Below, piece by piece: positions 1-7,010 of a DNA stretch of 19,234 nucleotides (the first letter of the stretch is position 1; every line of letters begins with the position of its first letter). Location: contig NZ_JBNATW010000038.1 in assembly GCF_049701175.1 (NCBI RefSeq), positions 1 through 19,234 on the forward strand, read 5' to 3'. The DNA is from Thermovenabulum sp049701175 (lineage in GTDB: Bacteria > Bacillota > Thermosediminibacteria > Thermosediminibacterales > Thermosediminibacteraceae). The translations under genes were made by a program, and so were the position numbers. Under the pieces are notes generated by a model. It did no database searches. It saw only the letters and a program-made list of their open reading frames with translations, and was not told the origin of the DNA.

Positions 1-2
1 AA

Positions 3-216
3 TGCAATAAATTTGTGATAGAAATTAAAAAAAATGGTACAAAGCAAAAAGCTCAGTAAAGAGACAGGTGGAACTTTTAGAAGTTAACCGCACTAGCATA
101 TACTACAAGCCGTCGGAGACAGCAGATAAAGACATTGAATTGATGCACCTGATAGACGAGATCTACACTCGCTGGCCACATTGTGGCTACAGGCGGATCC
201 GGACAGTGTTAAGGGA
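3..216 (+). pseudogene. IS3-family transposase relic (end of OrfA, start of OrfB)
   Basis: This is the N-terminal part of an IS3-type OrfB. The frame beginning at 29 reads KKKWYKAKSSVKRQVELL and continues through NRTSIYYKP to HCGYRRIRTVLRD, which are the hallmark opening motifs of OrfB before the DDE catalytic core. A run of eight A (27-34) lies where the preceding frame (from 3) would slip by -1 into this one, as expected for an OrfA-OrfB programmed frameshift. Homology stops near 215, just after the CGYRR motif, so all three catalytic acidic residues are missing and the piece is inactive. It differs in sequence from the complete IS3 element at 1728-3009, so it is a separate insertion event. 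The left edge is cut by the window. Confidence 0.75.
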
Positions 217-288
217 TATTATAAAATTTGGAATGAATATGCATATTGTGAATTAAAATTTATAAAAGTTGTGAAAGAGGGGAGCAAT

Positions 289-1416
289 TTGTTAAAAAGT
301 GTATATTTAGCAGATGTCAACTTTCATGATCCGAAAATGATTGGTGTAGTCAAAAAGATTCTTGGGCAAAAACGGGTTTTTCAAAAAAATGACATGCAGA
401 TTAATCTTATATATTACAGGAATAATTGCTTATGTTTAAATGATGATAAGATAAAGTGTTATCAAAATAAGATAATTAAAAGGTACTATAGATATAACGA
501 TATACTAAGGGTAATAATAAATGGTGAATACGATTTTGCATATATTAGATATCCTTTTTCGGATATGAAATTCATTGAATTTCTTAAAAAGATTAAAAGC
601 AAGCATATACCAGTGATTATTGAAATACCAACATACCCATATGATGGAGAAGTTAGAGGAGTAAAGGGAAGAATTCTTCATTTACTTGATAAAATCTACA
701 GAAAGAAATTGAGAAGTTATGTTGATTATATAGTTACTTACTCAGATCATAGAGAAATATTTGGGATTAAGTGTATAAATATTTCAAATGGGATTGATAT
801 TGATTCGATACCTATCAAAAAATCAAAGAGTATTATTCAAAATAGGTTTAATTTAATTAGTGTTGCAAATGTCAGTCTATGGCATGGTTATGATAGAGTA
901 ATAAGGGGGTTATATGAATATTACAAAATGAAGAATGGTTTAGAAGTATATTTTCATATTGTGGGCGAAGGAGATCAATTACAAAATTTAAAAAGATTGA
1001 CTAAAGACTTAGGGTTAGAAAAGTATGTTATCTTTCATGGAGTAAAAACTGGAAGTGATTTAGATGATTTGTTTGATGGAAGTCATGTAGCTATAGGAAG
1101 TTTATCAATGAGCAGAGTAGGATTGAGTTTTGGGAAAACACTTAAAGTTCGCGAGTATTGCACACGTGGGATCCCGTTTGTAATTGGATATGAAGATCCT
1201 GATTTTCCAGATAGTTTTAAATATATATTAAAAATTCCTGATGATAATACACCTGTGGATATTAATAGAATAATAGATTTTTTCGAGAATGCAATTAAGA
1301 ATAAAGATTATCAATTAGAGATGAGGAAATTTGCAGAGGAAAATTTATCGTGGGATGTAAAATTTAAGCCAGTTATTGATGAAATAAAGCGGTTGATTGG
1401 TGATAAAACCGGATGA
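289..1416 (+). CDS. GT4-like glycosyltransferase of exopolysaccharide cluster
   Basis: Predicted GT-B-fold glycosyltransferase of about 375 residues, acting at the cytoplasmic face to add a sugar from a nucleotide-sugar donor to a lipid-linked glycan. The C-terminal donor-binding half shows the GT4 pattern: LISVANVSLWHGYDR, then HIVGEGDQLQNL, then LKVREYCTRGIPFV. E289 in REY corresponds to the second acidic residue of the E-x7-E region; the first is not obvious, as in some GT4 subgroups. I choose TTG at 289 because GAGGGG lies about 7 nt upstream. The open frame reaches back to 181, but its first 36 codons run through the IS3 relic and its junction, so they are unlikely to be native. The donor and acceptor cannot be told from sequence. 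The gene has lost its original upstream neighbour to the IS3 relic and its downstream neighbour to the IS21 relic. Confidence 0.8.
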   Translation: MLKSVYLADVNFHDPKMIGVVKKILGQKRVFQKNDMQINLIYYRNNCLCLNDDKIKCYQNKIIKRYYRYNDILRVIINGEYDFAYIRYPFSDMKFIEFLKKIKSKHIPVIIEIPTYPYDGEVRGVKGRILHLLDKIYRKKLRSYVDYIVTYSDHREIFGIKCINISNGIDIDSIPIKKSKSIIQNRFNLISVANVSLWHGYDRVIRGLYEYYKMKNGLEVYFHIVGEGDQLQNLKRLTKDLGLEKYVIFHGVKTGSDLDDLFDGSHVAIGSLSMSRVGLSFGKTLKVREYCTRGIPFVIGYEDPDFPDSFKYILKIPDDNTPVDINRIIDFFENAIKNKDYQLEMRKFAEENLSWDVKFKPVIDEIKRLIGDKTG

Positions 1417-1433
1417 TATATTGAGTCGAAGTA

Positions 1434-1472
1434 TCCCTCTGATTTGAATTAAACCCTAAAGGATCAGAGGGA
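1434..1472 (+). promoter_or_regulatory. Inverted repeat covering the istA ribosome site
   Basis: TCCCTCTGAT (1434-1443) and ATCAGAGGGA (1463-1472) are a perfect 10-bp inverted repeat with a 19-nt loop. The right arm contains the GAGGG that would serve as ribosome site for the istA relic ATG at 1480. There is no T-run after it, so it is a poor terminator for the preceding glycosyltransferase. In RNA it would hide the ribosome site, a known way for insertion sequences to avoid expression from outside promoters. That role here is inference. Confidence 0.5.
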
Positions 1473-1479
1473 AATAGAA

Positions 1480-1676
1480 ATGCTTGGGAGTGGGTCTATT
1501 ATCATGATACACGAACTCAAAGCAAAAGCAAGAGTATTCGTGCAATCGCACGAGAAACAGGTCATTGTAGAAATACAATAAAAAAGTATCTCAGAGCAGA
1601 GGGTATCTCTAAAAGAAAACATCATTCCAAAAGAGGTTCAAAACTTGACTCCTACATAGATTATTATTTACATATG
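1480..1676 (+). pseudogene. istA: istA fragment (IS21 transposase N-terminus), frameshifted
   Basis: From ATG 1480 the first frame reads MLGSGSIIMIHELKAK. Near 1527-1530 the match moves to another frame that reads SKSIRAIARETGHCRNTIKK and then YLRAEGISKRKHHSKRG. Joined together these are the N-terminal helix-turn-helix of IS21 IstA; a missing G in a GGC codon explains the shift. Only about 65 codons remain: the DDE integrase domain is absent and the frame runs directly into an IstB-like segment. The ribosome site GAGGG is at 1467-1471 inside a hairpin arm. Confidence 0.75.
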
Positions 1677-1727
1677 CGGCGAAAACTTTTTGTTATAGAT
1701 GAAATAAGATATTTGCCTTTAGCTTGC
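1677..1727 (+). pseudogene. istB: istB internal fragment (Walker B region)
   Basis: In the same frame as the istA relic the sequence reads RRKLFVIDEIRYLPLA, which matches the Walker B motif of the IS21 helper ATPase IstB (usually LLIIDEIGYLPL). The direct join of IstA N-terminus to IstB middle marks an internal deletion. Homology stops where the IS3 left end TGGCCCC begins at 1728. Confidence 0.65.
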
Positions 1728-1730
1728 TGG

Positions 1731-1787
1731 CCCCTCAAGAGAATTGGACTAAAACGTACAACATGCTAAAATTTCTCTTGGGGGAGG
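1731..1787 (+). promoter_or_regulatory. Fold-back hairpin over the IS3 orfA ribosome site
   Basis: CCCC (1731-1734) plus CAAGAGAA (1736-1743) can pair with TTCTCTTG plus GGGG (1773-1784), leaving only T1735 bulged. The ribosome site GGGGGAGG (1780-1787), 9 nt before the orfA ATG, is half buried in this stem. The left arm lies in the terminal repeat itself, so only transcripts entering from outside the element would contain both arms. That arrangement would block translation from external promoters while leaving an internal promoter unaffected. Confidence 0.5.
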
Positions 1788-1796
1788 TCAAAGGCA

Positions 1797-2075
1797 ATGG
1801 CAGCACATAAAAACTTTACCCTCGAAGAAAAACTTGCTATCCTTGCCGAGGCTGAAAGCTCTTCTACTACCAAAATTGCTGTATGTAGGAAGTATGGCAT
1901 ATCAAAGAGCACCCTAGATTACTGGAAAAAACATCTCCTGAACACTGAAAATTATCCCGAAGATGAACTTGCAAAACTCAGAAAAGAAAACGTTATGCTA
2001 CGCTCAATAATTGTTGATAAAGACTTGGAAATCGCTTATTTAAAGGAATTATTAAAAAAAACGAGCCGGAGTTAA
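1797..2075 (+). CDS. IS3-family transposase OrfA
   Basis: A 92-residue DNA-binding subunit of the IS3 transposase. Residues 7-50 form a helix-turn-helix of the HTH_Tnp_1 kind (FTLEEKLAILAEAE, then KIAVCRKYGISKSTLDYWKK), and residues 57-88 form a coiled coil (ELAKLRKENVMLRSII) used for dimerisation. The start has a strong ribosome site GGGGGAGG. Near its end lies a run of eight A (2054-2061); a -1 slip there joins it to the orfB frame, giving the OrfAB fusion of about 397 residues that performs transposition. OrfA alone usually acts as a regulator in this family. Confidence 0.9.
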   Translation: MAAHKNFTLEEKLAILAEAESSSTTKIAVCRKYGISKSTLDYWKKHLLNTENYPEDELAKLRKENVMLRSIIVDKDLEIAYLKELLKKTSRS

Positions 2076-2161
2076 ATGAAAAAATCGAGATCATCGAGAA
2101 GTTCAGAGCTCAGGGTATAAATCTAGACTTTCTCCTTAGGATTGCGGGTGTTCCGAAAAGT

Positions 2162-2989
2162 ATGTTCTTTTACAAACCTCATGAAGAAAAATGTAGTTCA
2201 AGCCGAGGATTCTTTATTCCTGGCTTTTCAAGGACCAAAAATGGCGAAATTGTAACTGACGAAGCAATAAAGACGCTACTTTTTGACCTCGCCGAAGAAT
2301 ATCCACGATATGGATACAAGAAACTTACGGTTCTCTTGAGATTTCAGTTTGGCATAATGATTAACAAGAAGAAGGTCTACAGGCTATGTAAGGAAATGGA
2401 CCTTCTCTTGCCAATAGAAAGGTACCATAGGCCTAAGGAATGTCCAATAGCCTTCAAAAAAGTTGCCGTAAATGCGCCAAATAGCCACTGGCAGATGGAT
2501 ATCACATACATAACCCTCTTTCCAAGGATTATTTTCGTTCCAGGTATCATAGATACATATACCCTGGAAATAGTGGAATATAAGGCAGGTTTTTCGATAA
2601 CAGGTCGTGATGTTGTAAAAACAATTTTAAAATCCATGGTCACAAGGAATATTCAAGGAAATCTCACAATCCGGACAGATAATGGCCCTCAGTTTAAATC
2701 CAAGGAATTTCAAGAGTTTTGCAAACGCCAGGGTATATTACACGAGCGCATACCCGTGAGATCACCGGAGAGAAATCCGAACATAGAGCGATTTTTCAGG
2801 ACATTGAAGGAGGAGTTTGTGGAGCTAAATGAATTTGTTGGGTATGGCTCGTTTATAAAAGGACTTGATAAGTTTATGATGGAATACAATACTTTAAGGC
2901 CCCATCAATCGCTGGGATATATGACGCCAAGCAAATTTTACGAAGAATTTTTAAGAAATAATGCGAGCCGGGGAGTACTAGTCGTTTAA
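2162..2989 (+). CDS. IS3-family transposase OrfB (DDE integrase)
   Basis: Catalytic half of the transposase with an rve integrase core. The three catalytic residues are all present: D in HWQMDITYI, D in RTDNGPQFKS, and E in NPNIERFFRTLKEE, followed by the usual RPHQSLGYMTP near the end. The region before the first ATG at 2162 is also open in this frame back to the A-run at 2054 (KKNEPELNEKIEIIEKF), so the functional protein is most likely made by -1 frameshifting from orfA and not from its own start. No ribosome site precedes 2162. The stop at 2987-2989 lies inside the right terminal repeat. There is no internal stop or missing motif, so the gene looks intact. Confidence 0.9.
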   Translation: MFFYKPHEEKCSSSRGFFIPGFSRTKNGEIVTDEAIKTLLFDLAEEYPRYGYKKLTVLLRFQFGIMINKKKVYRLCKEMDLLLPIERYHRPKECPIAFKKVAVNAPNSHWQMDITYITLFPRIIFVPGIIDTYTLEIVEYKAGFSITGRDVVKTILKSMVTRNIQGNLTIRTDNGPQFKSKEFQEFCKRQGILHERIPVRSPERNPNIERFFRTLKEEFVELNEFVGYGSFIKGLDKFMMEYNTLRPHQSLGYMTPSKFYEEFLRNNASRGVLVV

Positions 2990-3009
2990 GTCCAAATAAC
3001 CGGGGGCCA

Positions 3010-3199
3010 GTACAATACTTACAAAGCAATAAAAGATTTAGGGAATGGGGTGAACTAATAGGAGACTCAGTTCTTGCAACTGCAATACTGGATAGGTTGC
3101 TGTACCATGCCCATATAATTAACATAAGAAGGTAACAGTTACCGTTTAAAATATAGATTAAAGACTGGTCTTTACGGTAGTCCAAACATTAAGGTTTAA
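3010..3199 (+). pseudogene. istB: istB C-terminal fragment, frameshifted
   Basis: Directly after the IS3 right end the frame reads LQSNKRFREWGELIGDSV and then ATAILDRLLYHAHIINI, the conserved C-terminal part of IS21 IstB (usually TSNKSFGEWGE and ATAILDRLLHH). At 3130 one extra A shifts the frame; the remaining tail RGNSYRLKYRLKTGLYG continues in the next frame to a stop at 3197-3199. About 20 codons between the Walker B piece left of the IS3 element and this piece are gone. Confidence 0.75.
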
Positions 3200-3213
3200 T
3201 TAAAAAACGCAGA

Positions 3214-3266
3214 GTGGGTCAATTTAAAACCGATGAAAATGGTTCAATTTTAATCCACTATTAACA
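3214..3266 (+). repeat. IS21-type right terminal end with internal repeats
   Basis: Two related blocks, GTGGGTCAATTTAAAACC (3213-3230) and ATGGTTCAATTTTAATCC (3238-3255), precede a terminal CTATTAACA ending at 3266. Repeated GGTCAATTTTAA-type transposase-binding blocks ending in CA are typical of IS21 ends. The position right after the istB relic supports this. Confidence 0.65.
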
Positions 3267-3366
3267 ATTGATAATTTTTACAAGCACTAAAAATATAAAA
3301 TTAATCATAAAAGCGGCAAAGGATGGCTATAAAAGGAGATTGGGAAAGGTGGAAGTATTGAAATGA
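3267..3366 (+). pseudogene. C-terminal stub of a gene cut by the IS21 element
   Basis: From the IS21 end onward one frame is open for 33 codons and reads LIIFTSTKNIKLIIKAAK followed by DGYKRRLGKVEVLK and a TGA at 3364-3366. The stop overlaps the ATG of the next glycosyltransferase (ATGA), the normal operon junction, so this is probably the surviving tail of a real upstream gene. The DGYKRRLGK ending resembles the C-terminal tails of some family 2 glycosyltransferases. That identity is a guess. Confidence 0.5.
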
Positions 3367-4559
3367 GAATATTATTTATAAATGTTCTATATGCCCCATT
3401 CATAGGTGGTGGAGCTGAAATTATTTTAAAAAATTTAGTGGAAGGTACACATGATATGGGTCACGAAGTAAAAGTTTTGAGTTTTTGGGATAAAGATGAT
3501 AAGGAAGAAATTATAGACGGAATTACAGTTTATAGAGCAAAAATTCCTAATGTCTATTTACCATATGGGAAAATTAGACAGCCCTTTTTAAGGAGGAGGT
3601 TATGGCATATTTTAGACATTTATAATCCTATATCCAAGAAGATTGTACTAAAACAGATTAGAGATTTTAAACCTGATATTATATCAATTCACAATACTCA
3701 AGGTTGGTCTTGTTCTATATGGGATGCTGTGAGTGAATATAATGTGCCAGCCATACAAGTTCTTCATGATTTATATCTCTTATGTCCGACTAATATGTTT
3801 AAAAATAATGTTATATGTAAAAAACAATGTTTAACTTGTAAGCTAATGAGACTTCCTTGCAAATTAAAATCTAGTAACATAAAAGCTGTTGTTGGAGTGA
3901 GCAATTTTATTCTCAATAAATTGCTAAGCTACGGATATTTTAGAGATGTACCAATTAAAAAAGTGATATATAACTCTAGGAAACTGAGTAGTGTTATTGT
4001 TGAGAGAAAGACAGATCCAAGGTATGTAAATTTTGGTTTTATAGGTACATTAGCACCAAATAAAGGGATAGAAGTTTTATTGCGAGCCTATCATAAGATT
4101 AAAAAGCCAAACTATAAGTTATTTGTAGCGGGTGCTGGGAAACAGGATTATGAAGAATATCTAAAATCAAAGTACAAAGATGTTTCAATTATTTTCATGG
4201 GAAGAGTAGAACCTAGGGACTTTTTTGAGAAAGTAGATGTTACTATTGTTCCGAGTATTTGGTATGAAAACTTACCTGGAGTAGTTTACGAGTCATTTAC
4301 TTTTGGAATTCCTGTAATTGGAAGTGACATAGGTGGTATACCAGAAATGGTTACAGAAGGGGTAAATGGTATGCTTTTTGACCCTTATAAGAAAGGAGAT
4401 TTAGAGGAAAAATTGCTAAAATTTGAAAGCGAGATTTCAGATTGGAAGAATAAATCTGAAATCATAAAACAAAGTGCTCAAAAATTTTTGGACTATGAAG
4501 GATGGTTAAATCAGTGGGAAGAGTTGTATAAATTGGTTTCACTGGGAGAGATTAAATGA
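3363..4559 (+). CDS. GT4-family glycosyltransferase
   Basis: A full-length (398-residue) GT-B glycosyltransferase predicted to extend a lipid-linked polysaccharide unit in the cytoplasm. Residues 1-25 show the N-terminal acceptor domain signature with APFIGGGAEIILKNL. The middle carries a cysteine group (CKKQCLTCK and LPCK), often seen in this subgroup near HDLYLLCP. The donor domain has FIGTLAPNKGIEVLL, then PSIWYENLPGVVYESF, where E302 and E310 form the E-x7-E motif, then GIPVIGSDIGGIPE. ATG 3363 has the ribosome site AAAGGTGG about 10 nt upstream and overlaps the stub of the previous gene. The next gene starts 4 bp before its end, which implies translational coupling. The sugar specificity cannot be assigned from sequence. 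Confidence 0.9.
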   Translation: MRILFINVLYAPFIGGGAEIILKNLVEGTHDMGHEVKVLSFWDKDDKEEIIDGITVYRAKIPNVYLPYGKIRQPFLRRRLWHILDIYNPISKKIVLKQIRDFKPDIISIHNTQGWSCSIWDAVSEYNVPAIQVLHDLYLLCPTNMFKNNVICKKQCLTCKLMRLPCKLKSSNIKAVVGVSNFILNKLLSYGYFRDVPIKKVIYNSRKLSSVIVERKTDPRYVNFGFIGTLAPNKGIEVLLRAYHKIKKPNYKLFVAGAGKQDYEEYLKSKYKDVSIIFMGRVEPRDFFEKVDVTIVPSIWYENLPGVVYESFTFGIPVIGSDIGGIPEMVTEGVNGMLFDPYKKGDLEEKLLKFESEISDWKNKSEIIKQSAQKFLDYEGWLNQWEELYKLVSLGEIK

Positions 4560-5611
4560 TGGCAATGGAAAAGAATGCGGATATACACCTCAAGCATAAA
4601 AATCTTATGGAATTAATTAAGGTATTTATTTTTATTGTTACATCATTCATCTTAATTGTAATTCCTGTTTTTTTACCATTGGGATTTTGTCCTGACAGTT
4701 TGAGTTATTACACAACTATTAATTTTTCAGTAAGTCAATATAATTTTTTATCTTTCGAGCCTTTTTATTGGTTAATTGTATATATTAATCAAATATTGTT
4801 TAATGCGAATTGGACGTCATTTTTGTTATTTTTTAGTGTTACTTATGTAATCCTAAGTGTATATTTAATAAAAAGATATTCTATTTTACCTGTTATAAGT
4901 TTTATAATTTTTATGTTATTATTCTATCCAAACTTTGGATTAATCCAAATAAGAAATGGTGTCTCCATAGCATTTGTATGGTGGGCGTTATTTGATTTGC
5001 TTGAAAGTAAAAAGTTAAAATTTATAATAAAAATCATAATTGCTACTTTTTTCCATTATTCTTCCATAGTTTTTCTATTGGTATTGTTGCTTGATAAAAA
5101 TCATATTAATAAAAAGTTTTACCTTTTATTGCCTTTAATTGGATTTTTGTTAGGTCAATATGTTTTTACTATCGAATTTTATCAATTTATCATAAATTAT
5201 TTGCCCAGTTTTTTAAAATTTAAAGCACAGGGATACTTGGATTTTGTAATATACGGTCCGCAGGAACATAAATTAAATCGAATTAATATACTTAACATGT
5301 ATTCTTTGTTTAACATAATGGTTTATTATTTAGGTTTAATGATTGGTTCAAACGATCGCTATTTTATAACTCTTGAAAAGATTTTAGCGTTTGCGATATT
5401 CTCGTTTTTTTCTTTTAAGACTATACCTGTATTTTCATTTAGAATTTCTAATGATTTTTATACATTTATAGTATTTTTAATTCCGTATATTCTAAAGAAT
5501 TTCAAAAAAGAAGAAAAGTCTTTGGTTTATTATTCATTGGTCTTAATATTGATTCTACTCTCTTTGAATATTTATATAAGGCATGATCTCTTTAATTTTT
5601 CTTTGCTATAA
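4556..5611 (+). CDS. EpsG-like membrane polysaccharide polymerase (Wzy-type)
   Basis: A 351-residue, very hydrophobic protein with roughly 9-10 predicted membrane segments, beginning with one at about residues 20-45. Its pattern fits the EpsG family: a periplasmic-side region around PDSLSYY, the IQIRNG motif (R133), and FHYSS (H167) in the following helix pair. Such proteins polymerise lipid-linked oligosaccharide units on the outer face of the membrane in the Wzx/Wzy route. It starts inside the stop codon of the preceding glycosyltransferase (ATGA), with GGGAGAG 6 nt upstream; ATG codons at 4559 and 4565 are alternatives. The coding sequence is particularly AT-rich, as usual for such polymerases. 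Being the only Wzy-like gene in the window, it is the likely polymerase of this locus. Confidence 0.75.
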   Translation: MMAMEKNADIHLKHKNLMELIKVFIFIVTSFILIVIPVFLPLGFCPDSLSYYTTINFSVSQYNFLSFEPFYWLIVYINQILFNANWTSFLLFFSVTYVILSVYLIKRYSILPVISFIIFMLLFYPNFGLIQIRNGVSIAFVWWALFDLLESKKLKFIIKIIIATFFHYSSIVFLLVLLLDKNHINKKFYLLLPLIGFLLGQYVFTIEFYQFIINYLPSFLKFKAQGYLDFVIYGPQEHKLNRINILNMYSLFNIMVYYLGLMIGSNDRYFITLEKILAFAIFSFFSFKTIPVFSFRISNDFYTFIVFLIPYILKNFKKEEKSLVYYSLVLILILLSLNIYIRHDLFNFSLL

Positions 5612-5637
5612 TTACCTACGTAAAAGGGGTTTTGCAT

Positions 5638-6738
5638 ATGAAATTATACATTGATGGTCTCTTTTATAAAGGCTCTGGAATAGGCAGATATTACGAATCT
5701 CTCACAAAAGAGTTTGCCAAAAGAGGCATAAAGATTTATACTTGCGTACCAAAAAGACTTAGAGATGATTTTGAAAAAGATTTTAAAGATGTTGCTGATA
5801 ATATAGAGCCTATTTTTGTAGATTATGAGAAGTTTTCTATTAAAGGCTTATTTGAACAGTCTAAAATCTTAAAAAAATTAGAATCTGGTGTTGATTTATT
5901 CTTCTATCCACATGTTAATTTACCTTTTTATATACCGAAAAACACTATTGTAACAATACATGACTTAATACCGCTTACAAGTTTTTGGGATAGGAGTGAG
6001 ATTAAAAGAAAAATATTTATTTTTTATCTAAAAAGAGCAATAACCAAATCTAAAGGCATTATAACTATATCTCATATTATAGAAAACGAACTTAAAAAAT
6101 ACTTTAGAAACTTACAAAACAAAGTAAATGTTATTTATGAGTTTATAGACGACAAATTTTATACCCCCAAGTTTGATCCAAACCCCATAATAAAGGATGA
6201 TTATATTTTATTTGTAGGTAATAGAAAAAAGCACAAAAACTTGACAAATTTGATTTTGGCTTTTGACAAAATAAAAGATAAAGTAAAAATTAAACTTGTT
6301 ATAGCAGGTTCTAAAGATAATAAAAACACAGAAGATGAAATTGATTTACTAATTAAAAATCTTAATTTAAAAGATTATATAATTGAAGTTTTGTCACCAT
6401 CGGATAATAAACTAATAAATCTATATCAACATGCAAAGCTTTTTGTGTTTCCATCTTTGTTTGAAGGTTTTGGATTACCCCCACTTGAAGCAATAGCTTT
6501 AGGTTGTCCAGTAATAACCTCAAATATACCTGTATTAAAAGAAATTTTGGAGGAAAATATTGCCTGTTTTGATCCTTACAATGTAGATGATATAGCTGAA
6601 AAATTATTACAAGCGCTAACAAATGAAGATTTAAGATTTCAGCTTTTAAATGAGGGAAGAGGAAGGCTTAAATTTTTTGATAAAGATGAAATAATAAATG
6701 AATTTTTTGAGTATTTTAATAATTACCTTGGTACGTAA
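5638..6738 (+). CDS. GT4-family glycosyltransferase
   Basis: A 366-residue GT-B enzyme. The N-terminus MKLYIDGLFYKGSGIGRY is the GSGIGRY signature of a GT4 branch that includes many mannosyl- and rhamnosyltransferases. HDLIPLTSFWD follows at about residues 105-115, then ILFVGNRKKHKNLTNLILAF in the donor domain, and EGFGLPPLE with E276 and E284 forming E-x7-E. ATG 5638 is chosen because AAAAGGGG ends 8 nt before it; a TTG two codons earlier is too close to that site. It lies 26 bp after the polymerase gene and is presumably in the same operon. The last codons (TTGGTACG before TAA) share a 10-bp word with the 3' side of the glycosyltransferase at 7011. Confidence 0.9.
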   Translation: MKLYIDGLFYKGSGIGRYYESLTKEFAKRGIKIYTCVPKRLRDDFEKDFKDVADNIEPIFVDYEKFSIKGLFEQSKILKKLESGVDLFFYPHVNLPFYIPKNTIVTIHDLIPLTSFWDRSEIKRKIFIFYLKRAITKSKGIITISHIIENELKKYFRNLQNKVNVIYEFIDDKFYTPKFDPNPIIKDDYILFVGNRKKHKNLTNLILAFDKIKDKVKIKLVIAGSKDNKNTEDEIDLLIKNLNLKDYIIEVLSPSDNKLINLYQHAKLFVFPSLFEGFGLPPLEAIALGCPVITSNIPVLKEILEENIACFDPYNVDDIAEKLLQALTNEDLRFQLLNEGRGRLKFFDKDEIINEFFEYFNNYLGT

Positions 6739-6741
6739 TAG

Positions 6742-7009
6742 ATGAGGGAAGTATTACACCTTGGTAAACTTTTTTCCAAAAGAGGATTAAATTGCCCTCT
6801 TTTAATTGATTTCTTTGCATGATTATACTCTCAAAGAATTAAGACAGATTTTCCTTGCTTTATGGATAGACATAAAAATCGAATTTTTGAGGATTTAAAT
6901 ATTTATTCGGAAAAAGGATGTAAAACTGAATTCTATGTCTTTGTCTTGCGATGATTTATCAAATGAGATAATAGAGTGGAATTATTTTCATGGTATTGAG
7001 GTGTTTAAA
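6742..7009 (+). pseudogene. Possible decayed N-terminus of a GT4 glycosyltransferase
   Basis: This 250-bp gap has no intact gene. Right after the previous stop, ATG 6742 opens a short frame reading VLHLGKLFSKRG, which resembles the first strand and loop of GT4 proteins. Further on, other frames read EKGCKTEFYVFVLR and WNYFHGIEVFK, like the second and third strands (dGvkVyr) of the same fold. The pieces are in three frames with stops between them, so nothing is functional. A hairpin AAAAGAGG / CCTCTTTT (6778-6785, 6796-6803) also lies here. The assignment rests on short resemblances only. Confidence 0.35.
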
Positions 7010-7010
7010 C

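Larger units (their letters stand above)
1728..3009 (+). mobile_element. Complete IS3-family insertion sequence (1282 bp)
   Basis: The element begins TGGCCCC at 1728 and ends GGGGCCA at 3009. The terminal repeats are imperfect: the left end 1728-1756 and the complement of the right end 2983-3009 share TGGCCCC at the tip and TTGGACT plus AAACG inside. It carries orfA and orfB in overlapping frames with a slippery A-run, which is the IS3 layout, and its length is normal for the family. I see no target-site duplication: the flanks are CTTGC on the left and GTACA on the right. About 20 codons of istB also seem to be missing between the two flanks, so the site was rearranged during or after insertion. 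The element looks structurally intact and may be active. Confidence 0.85.
1434..3266 (+). mobile_element. Decayed IS21-family element, interrupted by an IS3 element
   Basis: Pieces of IstA (N-terminus), IstB (Walker B region) and IstB (C-terminus) appear in IS21 order on one strand, and the typical IS21 right end follows at 3214-3266. Roughly the whole catalytic part of istA and the first half of istB are missing, so at least one large internal deletion happened. A complete IS3-family element (1728-3009) then separates the two istB fragments. No left terminal repeat of the IS21 element is visible; it has probably been lost together with flanking DNA. The element is dead but could still be bound by a transposase supplied in trans at its right end. 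Confidence 0.75.

Noticed and set aside
181..288. N-terminal extension of the glycosyltransferase back to ATG 181
   Set aside because: These 36 codons run through the IS3 relic and its junction in a frame not used by the transposase. TTG 289 has a good ribosome site and gives the usual length.
2377..3185. Two minus-strand open frames (2377-2643 and 2874-3185)
   Set aside because: They lie opposite orfB and the istB relic, match no family I recognise and lack ribosome sites; they are antisense shadows.
6362..6622. Minus-strand open frame of 86 codons
   Set aside because: It lies wholly inside the glycosyltransferase at 5638-6738, whose motifs are clear; low-complexity Leu-rich translation.
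6778..6803. Hairpin AAAAGAGG / CCTCTTTT as a terminator of the GT at 5638
   Set aside because: The stem is AT-rich with a 10-nt loop, the T-run is part of the stem, and it lies inside relic coding sequence, so it is not reported as a terminator.
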